The notes under the pieces are model-generated. The model searched no databases. It was not told the origin of the DNA and saw only the letters and a program-made list of their open reading frames with translations. Position numbers and translations under genes: made by a program. From the NCBI GenBank assembly GCA_900546345.1, contig URCI01000065.1, positions 1 through 13,824 of the forward strand: 13,824 nucleotides of DNA. Direction: 5' to 3'. Origin of the DNA: an uncultured Prevotella sp. (GTDB lineage Bacteria > Bacteroidota > Bacteroidia > Bacteroidales > Bacteroidaceae). How positions within the stretch are numbered: the first letter of the stretch is position 1; each line of letters opens with the position of its first letter. This document shows positions 12,947 to 13,824 of this stretch, in pieces.

Positions 12947-13824
12947 ATGCCCTGGTCCTCTCCCCTTGAGAGCGAAGACGGTTGTGCAAGGCATTTAGCC
13001 GCATACAAACCCATGGCTTCATAGCCCTTCGGATTGAGATGGAGCCAGTCATCGGAATATTCCGGACGCAGGCGTTGAGGATCGGCAGGGTCACGGACGA
13101 GGGCGTCGAAGTCGATCTGTCCGTCGAAGTGGCCCGGCTGCCGGATCCACGCGTTGACGGTCTGCCGCATGGCCTCGTGGAAAAACGAGTACCAGCCATT
13201 GCCCTTCGTCGGTGTGATCGTCGCACCGTAGACCTTGATGCCCTTGGCGTGAGCTTTGTCGATGAGCGTCTGATAGGCGTTGATGATCTCCTGCGCCACC
13301 TTTTCATAGTTGCCGCCACAGCAACCGATGTCATTGGTCCCTTCGAAGATGATCAGCGTCGAGACGTTGGGTTGGGAGAGAATGTCGCGGCCGAAGCGCA
13401 CGAGGGCCGGCTCGCTCAGGCCGCCACGTACGACGCAGTTGCCGCCGATGCCGAGGTTAAGCACGCCGGTGCCTTGCCCACCGTGACCATCCTCGCCTTG
13501 GCAGACTTCCTTGGCCGCTTTCTCTCGCCGTCCGTTCTGCGCTTGGCAGCAAGACTTCTTGCTGTTGAGCGCGTCGGAGAAGAAGTCCGTCCACCGGTTC
13601 TGCAGATTGGTCGTTGAGCCGCGCCCGTCGGTGATCGAGTTGCCGAGCACGGCGATGACCTTGTGGGGCTGATGAGCGAGCACCTCCAACCGCGTGATGT
13701 TGTACCAGTGGTCGGCCTTTTCGCCACGAGTGAAGTCAGCCTTGGGTGCTCCCTTTCCAGGGAGAATATAGGTAGTGGTGCGGCTGCCACGGTGAGAAGT
13801 GGCGTGCTCCGGCGTGCGCTGGCC
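12937..13824 (-). CDS. SGNH/GDSL hydrolase (esterase), 5' partial
   Basis: The frame is open to the right edge, so the N-terminus is missing; 295 residues are visible. The SGNH blocks are present: VLGNSITDG (catalytic Ser codon 13636-13638), NLGIGGN, GTNDIG and DWLHLNPKGY (catalytic Asp/His). Upstream residues (TTTYILPGKGAPKADF, ADHWYNITRLEVL) look like the N-terminal part of the same family, so the TTG at 13689 is not the start. Such enzymes next to glycosidases usually deacetylate plant polysaccharides; that role is inferred. Oddities: a Lys/Cys/Gln-rich insert of about 30 residues between FFSDAL and GVLNLGIGG, and a C-terminus (SLSRGEDQGMRR) that looks like a diverged palindromic repeat. 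It precedes the glycosidase on the same strand. Confidence 0.9.
   Translation of the reverse strand, partial: GQRTPEHATSHRGSRTTTYILPGKGAPKADFTRGEKADHWYNITRLEVLAHQPHKVIAVLGNSITDGRGSTTNLQNRWTDFFSDALNSKKSCCQAQNGRREKAAKEVCQGEDGHGGQGTGVLNLGIGGNCVVRGGLSEPALVRFGRDILSQPNVSTLIIFEGTNDIGCCGGNYEKVAQEIINAYQTLIDKAHAKGIKVYGATITPTKGNGWYSFFHEAMRQTVNAWIRQPGHFDGQIDFDALVRDPADPQRLRPEYSDDWLHLNPKGYEAMGLYAAKCLAQPSSLSRGEDQGMRR
12942..12980 (-). repeat. Diverged copy of the palindromic repeat at the SGNH gene end
   Basis: The plus-strand sequence GTCTCATGCCCTGGTCCTCT followed by CCCCTTGAGAG resembles the left half of the repeat (GCCTCACCCCC...CCCCTCTCC). The translation SLSRGEDQGMRR lines up with PLSLGEGQGGEA in the same frame. 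Divergence is large, so this is tentative. Confidence 0.45.

Overview
The window reads as chromosomal DNA from a member of the Bacteroidota, most likely Prevotellaceae. Evidence: promoters of the Bacteroidota type (TTTG, about 19 bp, then TAnnTTTG), A-rich gene leaders with no clear Shine-Dalgarno, a DUF6377 regulator, a secreted family 2 glycoside hydrolase beside an SGNH esterase, and TrpE/TrpB proteins of Bacteroides/Prevotella type. The assignment rests on recognition, not on a search.

Layout. (1) 2-1237: 3' part of a membrane-anchored DUF6377 regulator. (2) 1257-1448: promoter, a 19-codon leader peptide with three consecutive Trp codons, and an intrinsic terminator with a possible competing antiterminator, which together form a classical trp attenuator. 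(3) 1520-9372: all seven activities from chorismate to tryptophan in the order trpD-trpC-trpF-trpA-(DUF559 nuclease)-trpB-trpE-trpG, ending at a strong terminator (9543-9580). (4) 9569-13824, minus strand: an SGNH esterase (cut by the window edge), a secreted family 2 glycosidase with its own promoter, and a family 2 glycosyltransferase.

The unusual content is a family of GC-rich palindromic repeats of about 55 bp that has invaded the trp operon. Eight near-complete copies and one fragment lie between 3614 and 7303. Some are translated: inside TrpF, at the C-terminus of TrpA, and as N-terminal extensions of the DUF559 protein, TrpB (two copies) and TrpE. The four intact forward copies share one tail (GATAAACA) and the four reverse copies another (complement of CCGCAGAGCATT). 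At three successive gene junctions a forward and a reverse copy bracket the next start codon, like the paired ends of a REPIN-type element. TrpB has no usable start after its copies, so the repeats must be translated there. A DUF559 (Vsr-like, PD-(D/E)XK) endonuclease gene sits in the middle of the cluster, exactly at the trpA/trpB junction where the gene order looks rotated relative to the Bacteroides order I remember (B-E-G-D-C-F-A). Whether the nuclease mobilises the repeats is a hypothesis.

How the genes work together: TrpE/TrpG make anthranilate, TrpD adds phosphoribose, TrpF isomerises, TrpC closes the indole ring, and TrpA/TrpB finish tryptophan. The leader would let charged tRNA-Trp control the whole unit. 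The minus-strand genes look like carbohydrate-processing functions unrelated to trp.
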